Source of the DNA: Pseudomonas knackmussii B13
GTDB taxonomy: Bacteria > Pseudomonadota > Gammaproteobacteria > Pseudomonadales > Pseudomonadaceae
Direction of reading: 5' to 3'
NCBI RefSeq assembly: GCF_000689415.1
Contig: NZ_HG322950.1
Span: 6,098,906-6,162,905, forward strand
DNA length: 64,000 bases
Of this stretch, positions 1-8,678 are shown piece after piece (the stretch's first letter is position 1; the number at the start of each line of letters is the position of its first letter). The notes below the pieces were generated by a model, which had not been told where the DNA came from, did not search any database, and saw only the letters and a list, made by a program, of their open reading frames with translations. The position numbers and the translations under genes are program-made.

Positions 1-717
<717 letters not shown>

Positions 718-928
718 GCGAAACCTCGTCGGAACACGGCCAACGGCAGGTAGGAATATGCCGGGAAGGCCGTGCTAAAGCTGTCCATATGGTCAGGTAA
801 TGCACGAAATCTGCCAGTGGAAGAATCCTACAGACCTGAGTGAAAGCATAGGCTTGCGGCGCTCTTTGACCAGCTGGCCAGGAACTTGCTACGGCCCCGC
901 CACTGGTGAATTCCCGACCGAGCCCTCC

Positions 929-2458
929 ATGTCCACGACCGCCCCTCCCCGCCTGGAACTGCGCGCCATCAGCAAGCGCTATCCGGGCTGCCTGGCCAAC
1001 GACCGCGTCGACCTCAGCATCCAGCCCGGCGAGATCCACGCCATGCTCGGCGAGAACGGCGCCGGCAAGAGCACCCTGATGAAGATCATCTACGGCGTGA
1101 CCCGCCCGGACAGCGGCGAGCTGTTCTGGGATGGCCGCGCGGTGAGCGTGAAGGACCCGGCGCAAGCCCGCGCGCTGGGCATCGGCATGGTGTTCCAGCA
1201 CTTCTCGCTGTTCGAGACGCTGACGGTGGCAGAGAACATCGCCCTAGCCCTGGGCGCGGCCGCCGGTACCCCGCGCCAGCTGGCGCCGCGCATCCGCGAG
1301 GTGTCGCAGCGCTATGGCATGCCGCTGGAGCCCGAGCGCCTGGTGCACGGGCTGTCCATCGGCGAGCGCCAGCGAGTGGAGATCGTCCGCTGCCTGATGC
1401 AGGACATCCGCCTGCTGATCCTCGACGAACCGACCTCGGTGCTCACCCCGCAGGAGGCCGAGGACCTTTTCGCCGTGCTGCGCCGGCTCGCCGCCGAGGG
1501 CTGCAGCATCCTGTTCATCAGCCACAAGCTGGCCGAGGTGCGCGCGCTCTGCGAACGGGCGACCGTGCTGCGCGGCGGGCGCGTCTCCGGCGATTGCGTG
1601 CCGGCGCAGTGCTCGGACCTGGAGCTGGCGCGGCTGATGGTCGGCGATGCCGAAGGGCTCGAGGCGCAGTACCCGAAAGCCCAAGGAGGCGAGGCGCTGC
1701 TGCAAGTGAGCGGGCTGCACCGGCGCAGCGCCGATCCCTTCGGCGTGTCCTTCGCCGGGCTCGACCTGGAGGTGCGCGCCGGCGAGATCGTCGGCATCGC
1801 CGGGGTCGCCGGCAACGGCCAGGACGAACTGCTCGCCCTGCTCAGCGGCGAACAACGCCTGCCGCGCGCCCAGGCCGAAGCCATCCGCATCGCCGGCGAA
1901 GCCATCGCCCATCTGCCACCGGATGCCCGCCGCGCGCGCGGCCAGGCCTTCGTCCCGGCCGAGCGCCTGGGCCACGGCGCAGTGCCGGAGATGAGCCTGG
2001 CCGACAACGCCCTGCTCACCGGCTTCCAGCACGGCCTGGTGCGTCACGGGCTGGTGCAGCGCGGCAAGGTGCGCGCTTTCGCCGACGCCATCATCCAGCG
2101 CTTCGGCGTGAAGACCCCGGACGCCCAGGCCGCCGCGCGCAGCCTCTCGGGCGGCAACCTGCAGAAGTTCATCCTCGGCCGCGAGATCCTCCAGCAGCCG
2201 CGCCTGCTCATCGCCGCGCACCCGACCTGGGGTGTCGATGTCGGCGCTGCAGCGGTTATCCACAGGGCGCTGATAGCCCTGCGCGATGCCGGCGCGGCCA
2301 TCCTGGTGATCTCCGAGGACCTCGACGAGCTGTTCCAAATCAGCGACCGCATCGGCGCGCTCTGCTCCGGACGGCTGTCGCCGCTGGTGGAGACCGCCGC
2401 CACCGATCCCCTCGCCGTCGGCCGCTGGATGGCCGGGCAATTCGACGCCGCCGCCTGA
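929..2458 (+). CDS. ABC transporter ATP-binding protein, BmpA/nucleoside type
   Basis: Energising subunit of a sugar/nucleoside-type importer (family of YufO/NupO and RbsA). It is 509 residues long with two ABC modules, the usual length for the family. Module one has Walker A GENGAGKST at residues 41-49, signature LSIGERQ and Walker B LLILDEPTS. Module two has a degenerate Walker A (GVAGNGQDE), signature LSGGNLQ and a degenerate Walker B in which AAHPTWG replaces the usual AAQPTRG, so only module one is clearly catalytic, as is normal here. The ATG at 929 is chosen because homology starts just after it; an open frame extends upstream to 800 without family similarity. No good Shine-Dalgarno precedes it. 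The first permease starts 10 bases after its stop. No BMP-type binding lipoprotein is in the window. Confidence 0.88.
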   Translation: MSTTAPPRLELRAISKRYPGCLANDRVDLSIQPGEIHAMLGENGAGKSTLMKIIYGVTRPDSGELFWDGRAVSVKDPAQARALGIGMVFQHFSLFETLTVAENIALALGAAAGTPRQLAPRIREVSQRYGMPLEPERLVHGLSIGERQRVEIVRCLMQDIRLLILDEPTSVLTPQEAEDLFAVLRRLAAEGCSILFISHKLAEVRALCERATVLRGGRVSGDCVPAQCSDLELARLMVGDAEGLEAQYPKAQGGEALLQVSGLHRRSADPFGVSFAGLDLEVRAGEIVGIAGVAGNGQDELLALLSGEQRLPRAQAEAIRIAGEAIAHLPPDARRARGQAFVPAERLGHGAVPEMSLADNALLTGFQHGLVRHGLVQRGKVRAFADAIIQRFGVKTPDAQAAARSLSGGNLQKFILGREILQQPRLLIAAHPTWGVDVGAAAVIHRALIALRDAGAAILVISEDLDELFQISDRIGALCSGRLSPLVETAATDPLAVGRWMAGQFDAAA

Positions 2459-2468
2459 GGAGCCCGTC

Positions 2469-3569
2469 ATGCTGCTTTCCCTCGATCCGCGCGGCCAGCA
2501 ATCGCGCCTGATGCTGCTGCTCTCGCCGCTGCTGGCCGGGCTGCTCACGCTGCTCTGCGGCGCGGCGCTGTTCGCCGCCCTCGGCCATCCGCCGCTGGCT
2601 ACGCTGCACACCCTGCTGATCGAACCGGTGCAGGACTGGTACGGCGTCGGCGAACTGCTGGTGAAGGCCACGCCCATCCTGCTCTGCGCCCTGGGCCTGG
2701 CGCTGGCCTACCAGGCGCGCATCTGGAACATCGGCGCCGAAGGCCAACTGCTGGTCGGCGCCCTCGCCGGCAGCGCCATGGCGCTGCAACTGCTCGGCTG
2801 GGAAAGCCGCTGGGCGCTGGTCTGGACGCTGCTGGCCGGTATCGCCGGCGGCGCCGCCTGGGCCGCGCTGGTGGCCTGGCTGCGCACGCACTGCAACGCC
2901 AACGAGATCCTCACCAGCATCATGCTCAACTACATCGCCCTGAACCTGCTGCTGTTCTGCGTGCACGGGCCACTGAAGGACCCGCAGGGCTTCAACTTCC
3001 CGCAGTCGGCGCTGTTCGCCGATTCGGCGCGGCTGCCGACGCTGTTCGACGACAGCCGCATGCACCTGGGCGCCCTCTTCGCCCTGTTCGCCCTGGTCGC
3101 GGTCTGGGTGCTCGCGCAGCGCAGCTTCGTCGGCTTCCAGATCAAGGTGCTCGGCCTCGACCGCCGCGCCGCCGGTTTCGTCGGTTTTCGCGAGAAGCGC
3201 CTGGTGTGGCTGGCGTTGCTGCTTTCCGGCGCGCTGGCGGGGCTGGCGGGCGTCTGCGAAGTGACCGGGCCGATCGGCCAGCTGGTGCCGCAGGTGTCGC
3301 CTGGCTACGGCTATGCGGCCATCACCGTGGCCTTCCTCGGCCGCCTGAACCCCATCGGCATCCTCTTCGCCAGCCTGCTGATGGCGCTGCTGTACCTCGG
3401 CGGCGAGACGGCGCAGATGAGCCTGAACCTGCCCTTGGCGCTGACCGGGCTGTTCCAGGGAATGATGCTGTTCTTCCTGCTCGCCTGTGACGTGCTGATC
3501 CTGTACCGGCTGCGCTTCTCGGGCGGTTTTCGCCTGCAGGCCGCGCGCCGCAAGCTGAGCTTTTCGTAG
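2469..3569 (+). CDS. ABC transporter permease (YufP/NupP type)
   Basis: Membrane subunit of the same nucleoside-type importer, 366 residues, with about eight to ten hydrophobic segments and the conserved permease stretch around IWNIGAEGQLLVGA (residues 80-93), typical of the BPD_transp_2 family. It follows the ATPase by 10 bases with a GGAG just upstream of the ATG, so the genes are surely co-transcribed. The stop codon TAG at 3567-3569 lies inside the first bases of a REP palindrome, so the last residues may have been altered by that insertion. The substrate is probably purine nucleosides or bases, inferred only from the family and the neighbouring xdhA. Confidence 0.87.
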   Translation: MLLSLDPRGQQSRLMLLLSPLLAGLLTLLCGAALFAALGHPPLATLHTLLIEPVQDWYGVGELLVKATPILLCALGLALAYQARIWNIGAEGQLLVGALAGSAMALQLLGWESRWALVWTLLAGIAGGAAWAALVAWLRTHCNANEILTSIMLNYIALNLLLFCVHGPLKDPQGFNFPQSALFADSARLPTLFDDSRMHLGALFALFALVAVWVLAQRSFVGFQIKVLGLDRRAAGFVGFREKRLVWLALLLSGALAGLAGVCEVTGPIGQLVPQVSPGYGYAAITVAFLGRLNPIGILFASLLMALLYLGGETAQMSLNLPLALTGLFQGMMLFFLLACDVLILYRLRFSGGFRLQAARRKLSFS

Positions 3570-3613
3570 GAGCGGACCTTGTCCGCGAAATCGCGGGCAT
3601 GGCCCGCTCCTAC
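3566..3613. repeat. REP palindrome, GTAGGAGCG family
   Basis: A 48-base imperfect palindrome that begins GTAGGAGCGG and ends CCGCTCCTAC. The same outer arms occur at 16834-16880, 38842-38906 and, as half elements, at 7164-7188 and 11199-11225. It sits between two permease genes of one operon and supplies the stop codon of the first. Confidence 0.85.
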
Positions 3614-3635
3614 AGGGATTGATCGGAGAATCACG

Positions 3636-4562
3636 ATGGATATCGATCTGCTGGGCAACGTGCTCTTCGCCATGGTCCGCACCGGCACGCCGCTGCTGCT
3701 GGTGGCGCTGGGCGAGCTGGTCTGCGAGAAGTCCGGGGTGCTCAACCTCGGCCAGGAAGGAATGATGCTGTTCGGCGCGGTGATCGGCTTCATGGTCGCC
3801 TTCAGCACCGGCAGCCTGTGGCTCGGCGTGCTCTTCGCGATCCTCGCCGGGATGCTCCTGGCCAGCCTGTTCGCCGCCGTGGCCCTGGGCCTGAACGCCA
3901 ACCAGGTTGCCTGCGGGCTGGCGCTGACCATCTTCGGCGTCGGCTTGTCGTCGTTCGTTGGCGCGGCCTGGGTCGGCAAGCCGCTGCAGGGCTTCGCGCC
4001 CCTGGCTCTTCCCTGGCTGGCGCAGCTGCCGGTGCTCGGCAAGATGCTGTTCGCCCAGGACGCGCTGGTCTACCTGAGCTTCGCGCTCTTCGCCGGGGTT
4101 GCCTGGCTGCTGCTGAAAAGCCGCGCCGGGCTGGTCATCCAGGCAGTCGGCGAGAACCCCGACGCAGCCGCCGCCATGGGCCTGCCGGTACTGCGCGTGC
4201 GCCTGCTGGCGGTGCTCTTCGGCGGCGCCATGGCCGGGCTGGCCGGCGCCTACCTGTCGCTGGCCTACACGCCGATGTGGGCGGAGAACATGAGCGCCGG
4301 GCGCGGCTGGATCGCCCTCGCCCTGGTGGTGTTCGCCAGCTGGCGGGTGCTGCGCGTGCTGCTCGGGGCCTGGCTGTTCGGCCTGGCGAGCATCCTCCAC
4401 CTGGTGGCCCAGGGCGTCGGCCTGAGCATTCCGGCCAACCTGCTGGCGATGCTGCCGTACGTGGCGACCATAGTCGTGCTGGTGCTGCTGTCTCGTGACG
4501 GCCTGCGCACCCGCCTGTTCGCCCCGGTGTCCCTTGGCCAGCCGTGGAAGGCCGGGCACTGA
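3636..4562 (+). CDS. ABC transporter permease (YufQ/NupQ type)
   Basis: Second permease of the nucleoside-type importer, 308 residues, all-helical membrane protein with the family stretch GELVCEKSGVLNLGQEGMM (residues 23-41). The ATG at 3636 is preferred over an in-frame upstream ATG at 3579, because GGAG lies 8 bases upstream and the longer version would translate the REP element. It is the last gene of the transporter operon; a rho-independent terminator follows at 4605-4640. Together with the two preceding genes it forms a complete ATPase plus two-permease importer. Confidence 0.87.
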   Translation: MDIDLLGNVLFAMVRTGTPLLLVALGELVCEKSGVLNLGQEGMMLFGAVIGFMVAFSTGSLWLGVLFAILAGMLLASLFAAVALGLNANQVACGLALTIFGVGLSSFVGAAWVGKPLQGFAPLALPWLAQLPVLGKMLFAQDALVYLSFALFAGVAWLLLKSRAGLVIQAVGENPDAAAAMGLPVLRVRLLAVLFGGAMAGLAGAYLSLAYTPMWAENMSAGRGWIALALVVFASWRVLRVLLGAWLFGLASILHLVAQGVGLSIPANLLAMLPYVATIVVLVLLSRDGLRTRLFAPVSLGQPWKAGH

Positions 4563-4604
4563 ACGGCCCTGTCATGCGGCGGTCGCATGCACTCGGCAGG
4601 ATGG

Positions 4605-4640
4605 AAAGGAGCCACGCTCGATAGCGTGGCTCTTCCTTTT
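4605..4640 (+). terminator. rho-independent terminator after ABC operon
   Basis: Perfect 10-bp stem GAGCCACGCT (4609-4618) with AGCGTGGCTC (4623-4632), a 4-base loop, and a pyrimidine/T-rich tail TTCCTTTT. It separates the ABC operon from ahpC. Confidence 0.88.
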
Positions 4641-4652
4641 ATATATCCGGTG

Positions 4653-4689
4653 ATAGAGAGAGCCAATTTTTTCGATGCCTTAAATCAAT
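4653..4689 (+). promoter_or_regulatory. candidate OxyR binding site upstream of ahpC
   Basis: Four tetranucleotides at the exact OxyR spacing of 7 bases: ATAG (4653), CAAT (4664), ATGC (4675) and CAAT (4686), against the consensus ATAG-N7-CTAT-N7-ATAG-N7-CTAT, giving 12 of 16 matches. It is about 90 bases upstream of the ahpC start, where OxyR activates ahpC in P. aeruginosa and enteric bacteria. The match is by eye; binding is inferred. Confidence 0.55.
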
Positions 4690-4775
4690 GAGGCATTCGG
4701 GCTCTCAATCGATACTCTTGCCCACGTCGAATTTCCAAACCCGATTCGATCCACTCACTTTACGAGGAATGCCGA

Positions 4776-5339
4776 ATGAACCTGATCAACACCCAAGTCC
4801 AACCGTTCAAGGTCAATGCCTTCCACAACGGCAAGTTCATCGAAGTCACCGAGCAGTCCCTGAAGGGCAAGTGGTCGGTCCTGATCTTCATGCCGGCAGC
4901 CTTCACCTTCAACTGCCCGACCGAGATCGAAGACGCCGCCAACAACTACGCTGCGTTCCGTGACGCCAACACCGAGGTGTACATCGTCACCACCGACACC
5001 CACTTCTCGCACAAGGTCTGGCACGAAACCTCGCCGGCCGTTGGCAAGGCCCAGTTCCCGCTGATCGGCGATCCGACCCACCAGCTGACCAACGCTTTCG
5101 GCGTGCACATCCCGGAAGAAGGCCTGGCCCTGCGCGGCACCTTCGTGATCAACCCGGAAGGCGTGATCAAGACCGTCGAAATCCACAGCAACGAGATCGC
5201 TCGTGACGTCGGCGAGACCCTGCGCAAGCTGAAAGCCGCCCAGTACACCGCCGCTCACCCGGGCGAAGTCTGCCCGGCCAAGTGGAAAGAAGGCGAGAAG
5301 ACCCTGGCTCCGTCGCTGGACCTCGTCGGCAAGATCTAA
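4776..5339 (+). CDS. ahpC: alkyl hydroperoxide reductase peroxidase subunit AhpC
   Basis: Typical 2-Cys peroxiredoxin that reduces hydrogen peroxide, organic hydroperoxides and peroxynitrite and is re-reduced by AhpF. It is 187 residues, the usual AhpC length. The peroxidatic cysteine is C47 in FTFNCPTE and the resolving cysteine is C166 in GEVCPAKW. The start has GAGGAAT a few bases upstream. ahpF follows after 183 bases that contain a 7-bp hairpin at 5347-5364 (CGCAGCG/CGCTGCG) without a T tract, which may lower ahpF expression relative to ahpC. A candidate OxyR site lies upstream. Confidence 0.97.
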   Translation: MNLINTQVQPFKVNAFHNGKFIEVTEQSLKGKWSVLIFMPAAFTFNCPTEIEDAANNYAAFRDANTEVYIVTTDTHFSHKVWHETSPAVGKAQFPLIGDPTHQLTNAFGVHIPEEGLALRGTFVINPEGVIKTVEIHSNEIARDVGETLRKLKAAQYTAAHPGEVCPAKWKEGEKTLAPSLDLVGKI

Positions 5340-5522
5340 GCCCTTCGCGCAGCGTTCGCGCTGCGTCGATCGAGCGCCGGCACTCGTCGGCGCCCGATCC
5401 GCACCACGCAATACCCCGGGGGCGCCTACCTGCGCCCTTCCTACCCAGCCACAAGCGTGCCGTAGGGCGAGCATTCAGCTTGCCGGGGCCCCCTTTTGCT
5501 CGAAATTCGCAGGAGATGAATC

Positions 5523-7088
5523 ATGTTGGACGCCAATCTGAAGACCCAGTTGAAGGCCTACCTGGAAAAGGTCACCCAGCCGTTCGAGATCGTCGCGTCC
5601 CTCGATGACAGCGACAAATCCCGCGAGCTGAGCGAACTGCTGCACGACATCGTCGGCCTGACCGACAAGATCACCCTGCGCGAAGACGGCAAAGACGCCC
5701 GCGTCCCGTCCTTCTCGCTGAACCGCCCGGGGGCGAACATCGGCCTGGCCTTCGCCGGCATCCCCATGGGCCACGAATTCACCTCCCTGGTCCTGGCCCT
5801 GCTGCAGGTCGGCGGCCACCCGTCCAAGCTCGAGGCCGAGGTCATCGAGCAGGTGAAGGGCATCCAGGGCAAATTCGAATTCGAAACCTACTTCTCGCTG
5901 TCCTGCCAGAACTGCCCGGACGTGGTCCAGGCGCTGAACCTGATGGCCGTGCTCAACCCGAACATCCGCCACGTCGCCATCGACGGCGCGCTGTTCCAGG
6001 AAGAAGTCGAGCGCCGCCAGATCATGTCGGTGCCGAGCATCTACCTGAACGGCGAAGTCTTCGGCGCGGGCCGCATGGGCGTGGAGGAAATCCTCGCCAA
6101 GATCGACACCGGCGCCGCCGCTCGCGAAGCTGAGAAGCTGTCGGCCAAGGACGCCTTCGACGTGCTGGTGGTGGGCGGTGGCCCGGCCGGCGCCGCAGCG
6201 GCCATCTACGCCGCGCGCAAAGGCATCCGCACTGGCGTTGCCGCCGAGCGCTTCGGCGGCCAGGTGCTGGACACCATGGCCATCGAGAACTTCATCTCGG
6301 TGCAGGAAACCGAAGGCCCGAAACTGGCCCGCGCGCTCGAAGAGCACGTGAAGCAGTACGAGGTCGACATCATGAACCTGCAGCGCGCCAGCGCACTGGT
6401 TCCGGCCAAGAATGCCGGCGAGCTGCACGAAGTGAAGTTCGAGGGCGGCGGCAGCCTCAAGGCCAAGACCCTGATCCTCGCCACCGGCGCCCGCTGGCGC
6501 GAAATGGGCGTGCCCGGCGAGCAGGAATACAAGGCCAAGGGCGTGTGCTTCTGCCCGCACTGCGACGGCCCGCTGTTCAAGGGCAAGCGCGTGGCGGTGA
6601 TCGGTGGCGGTAACTCCGGCGTCGAAGCGGCCATCGACCTGGCCGGCATCGTGTCCCACGTGACCCTGCTGGAGTTCGACAGCAAGCTGCGCGCCGACGC
6701 CGTGCTGCAGCGCAAGCTGTACAGCATGCCCAACGTCGAGGTGATCACCAGCGCGCTGACCAGCGAAGTGAAAGGCGACGGCCAGAAGGTCACCGGCCTG
6801 GTCTACAAGGACCGCAACACGGATGAGTTCAAGTCCGTGGAGCTGGAAGGCATCTTCGTGCAGATCGGCCTGCTGCCGAACAGCGAATGGCTCAAGGGCA
6901 GCATCGAGCTGACTCCGCGCGGCGAAATCATCGTCGACCAGCGCGGCGAAACCTCGCTGCCGGGCATCTTCGCCGCCGGCGACGTGACCACGGTGCCGTA
7001 CAAGCAGATCGTGATCGCGGTCGGTGAAGGCGCGAAAGCCTCGCTGTCGGCCTTCGACCACCTGATCCGCAGCTCGGCGCCGGCCTGA
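5523..7088 (+). CDS. ahpF: alkyl hydroperoxide reductase flavoprotein subunit AhpF
   Basis: NADH-dependent disulfide reductase that restores reduced AhpC. It is 521 residues, the normal length. The N-terminal double thioredoxin-fold domain carries the redox pair C128/C131 (CQNC). The FAD site is VVGGGPAGAAAA near residues 217-227, the C-terminal thioredoxin-reductase-like active site is C344/C347 in CPHCDGP, and the NADH-binding glycine motif is IGGGNSGVEAA. GCAGGAG lies 8 to 9 bases upstream of the ATG. A strong terminator follows the stop. Confidence 0.97.
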   Translation: MLDANLKTQLKAYLEKVTQPFEIVASLDDSDKSRELSELLHDIVGLTDKITLREDGKDARVPSFSLNRPGANIGLAFAGIPMGHEFTSLVLALLQVGGHPSKLEAEVIEQVKGIQGKFEFETYFSLSCQNCPDVVQALNLMAVLNPNIRHVAIDGALFQEEVERRQIMSVPSIYLNGEVFGAGRMGVEEILAKIDTGAAAREAEKLSAKDAFDVLVVGGGPAGAAAAIYAARKGIRTGVAAERFGGQVLDTMAIENFISVQETEGPKLARALEEHVKQYEVDIMNLQRASALVPAKNAGELHEVKFEGGGSLKAKTLILATGARWREMGVPGEQEYKAKGVCFCPHCDGPLFKGKRVAVIGGGNSGVEAAIDLAGIVSHVTLLEFDSKLRADAVLQRKLYSMPNVEVITSALTSEVKGDGQKVTGLVYKDRNTDEFKSVELEGIFVQIGLLPNSEWLKGSIELTPRGEIIVDQRGETSLPGIFAAGDVTTVPYKQIVIAVGEGAKASLSAFDHLIRSSAPA

Positions 7089-7104
7089 TAGCCACCCGCC
7101 CCTG

Positions 7105-7137
7105 AAAACGCCCGGCATGTGCCGGGCGTTTTTGTTT
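7105..7137 (+). terminator. rho-independent terminator of ahpCF
   Basis: Perfect 11-bp stem AACGCCCGGCA / TGCCGGGCGTT with a 2-base loop, followed by TTTGTTTT. It lies 20 bases after the ahpF stop. Confidence 0.92.
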
Positions 7138-7163
7138 TCGGGGGTTGGCATTCGTGCCGTGCG

Positions 7164-7188
7164 GTTCGCGAGCAAGCTCGCTCCTACG
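7164..7188. repeat. half REP element, GTAGGAGCG family
   Basis: Single arm TTCGCGAGCAAGCTCGCTCC plus TAC, identical to the right arm of the full element at 38842-38906. It lies between the ahpF terminator and the 3' end of the cardiolipin synthase gene. Confidence 0.75.
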
Positions 7189-7213
7189 AGAAGCAGAAAG
7201 GCGTGGCAGGCGT

Positions 7214-8638
7214 TCAGAGAATCGGCGCCGCCAGCCGCGCCACGCGCATGCCCAGCTGCTGCAGCCGGCCGCTGCGCTCCAGGCCCATCTCCACCGAGTC
7301 CTCGAAGTCCGCCAGAAGCATGCTTTCCACTTCGCTGGCGAAACCTTCGTCGACGGTGACCAGGGTCGCCTCGAAGTTCAGGCGGAACGAGCGGTTGTCC
7401 AGGTTGGCGCTGCCCACGCTGGCGAAGTCGCGGTCGACCAGCATCACCTTCTGGTGCAGGAAGCCCGGCTGGTAGCGGAATACCCGCACGCCGGCACGGA
7501 CCGCGTCCTGGGCGTAGAGGCTGGACACTGCGTACACCGTGCGGTGGTCGGGGCGCGAGGGCAGCAGGATGCGCACGTCCACCCCGCGCAGCACCGCCAG
7601 GCGCAGGGCTGCAGCGACTGCCTCGTCGGGGATGAAGTACGGCGTGGTTATCCACACCCTTTCGCTGGCCGCGTGGATCGCTTCGACGAAGAACAGCGAG
7701 CAGGTTTCCTGCTTGTCCGCCGGGCCGCTGGGGACCACCTGGCAGAGCATGCCGTCGCTGTCGAACGCGTCCGGCACCAGCAGCGTCGGCAAGGCGCGGG
7801 CGGCCCAGAACCAGTCCTCGGCGAAGGATTCCTGCAGGCAGGCTACGGCCGGGCCCCGCAGCGCCACGTGGGTGTCGCGCCAGGGCGACAGCGGCGGCTT
7901 CTCGCCGAGGTATTCGACGCCGACGTTGAGCCCGCCGAGGAAGCCGGTTGCGCCGTCGACCACCACGATCTTGCGGTGGTTGCGGAAATTCAGCTGGAAG
8001 CGGTTGATCGCCCCGCTGCCGGTGCTGAAAGCCTGCACTTGAACGCCGCCGGCACGCAGCTGCTCGACGTAGCGCCCCGGCAACGCGTGGCTGCCGATCG
8101 CGTCGTAGAGCACGAAGACCTCCACACCATTCGCCGCGCGTTCGAGCAGCAGCTGGGCGAGGCGCTGGCCGAGGGCGTCGTCGCGGAGGATGAAGAACTG
8201 CACCAGGACCACCTTCCGCGCCTGGCCGATGGCCTCGAACATGGCATCGAAGGCGGCCTTGCCGTTGATCAGCAGGCGCACCCGGTTGTTCGCCAGGGTC
8301 GGCATGCGCGCCAGCGCGGACATCGCCTTGAGCGCCTTGTAGCGGCTGGACTGGCGCGCTGCCAGGGCCTCGTCGACCCAGGGCCGCCAGTCCAGCTCGG
8401 CGGCCACGCGGTGCATCTCCTGGTCGGCCTGGCGGCGTGCCTCGATATAGGCGTCGAAGCGCCGGAGACCGAACACCAGGTAGGGCAGCAGCGTCAGCAG
8501 CGGCATGAACGCCAGAGAAGTGGCCCAGGCGATGGCGCCCTGCGCGGTGCGCACGGTGAGCACGGCATGCACCGCGGCGACGATGCCGAGCAGCTGGATC
8601 AGCACCAGCAAGTGGGCGATGTAGGTGGAGTAGGACAT
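7214..8638 (-). CDS. cls: cardiolipin synthase, phospholipase D family
   Basis: Membrane enzyme that joins two phosphatidylglycerol molecules to form cardiolipin and glycerol. It is 474 residues, in the family range. Two N-terminal membrane segments (about residues 10-28 and 34-57) precede two PLD half-domains. The HKD motifs are H221-K223-D228 in NHRKIVVVDG and H395-K397-D402 in LHQKVMLVD; both are intact. The broken amidase gene ends 40 bases upstream on the same strand, so cls may be read from the same transcript or from a promoter inside the amidase. The identity as Cls rather than another PLD-family transferase rests on length and the two N-terminal membrane helices. Confidence 0.92.
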   Translation of the reverse strand: MSYSTYIAHLLVLIQLLGIVAAVHAVLTVRTAQGAIAWATSLAFMPLLTLLPYLVFGLRRFDAYIEARRQADQEMHRVAAELDWRPWVDEALAARQSSRYKALKAMSALARMPTLANNRVRLLINGKAAFDAMFEAIGQARKVVLVQFFILRDDALGQRLAQLLLERAANGVEVFVLYDAIGSHALPGRYVEQLRAGGVQVQAFSTGSGAINRFQLNFRNHRKIVVVDGATGFLGGLNVGVEYLGEKPPLSPWRDTHVALRGPAVACLQESFAEDWFWAARALPTLLVPDAFDSDGMLCQVVPSGPADKQETCSLFFVEAIHAASERVWITTPYFIPDEAVAAALRLAVLRGVDVRILLPSRPDHRTVYAVSSLYAQDAVRAGVRVFRYQPGFLHQKVMLVDRDFASVGSANLDNRSFRLNFEATLVTVDEGFASEVESMLLADFEDSVEMGLERSGRLQQLGMRVARLAAPIL

Positions 8639-8678
8639 GCGCGCGAGCGTTTCCCTGCGGGCGGCGATGGACCTGAGC

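Noticed and set aside
2340..4559. 739-residue minus-strand open frame over the ABC permease genes
   Set aside because: Antisense to clear permease genes and composed of Gln/His/Gly/Arg runs; no domain recognisable.
5347..5364. Hairpin between ahpC and ahpF as a full terminator
   Set aside because: The 7-bp stem has no T tract, and ahpF has no evident promoter of its own, so it is more likely a modulating or stabilising hairpin.
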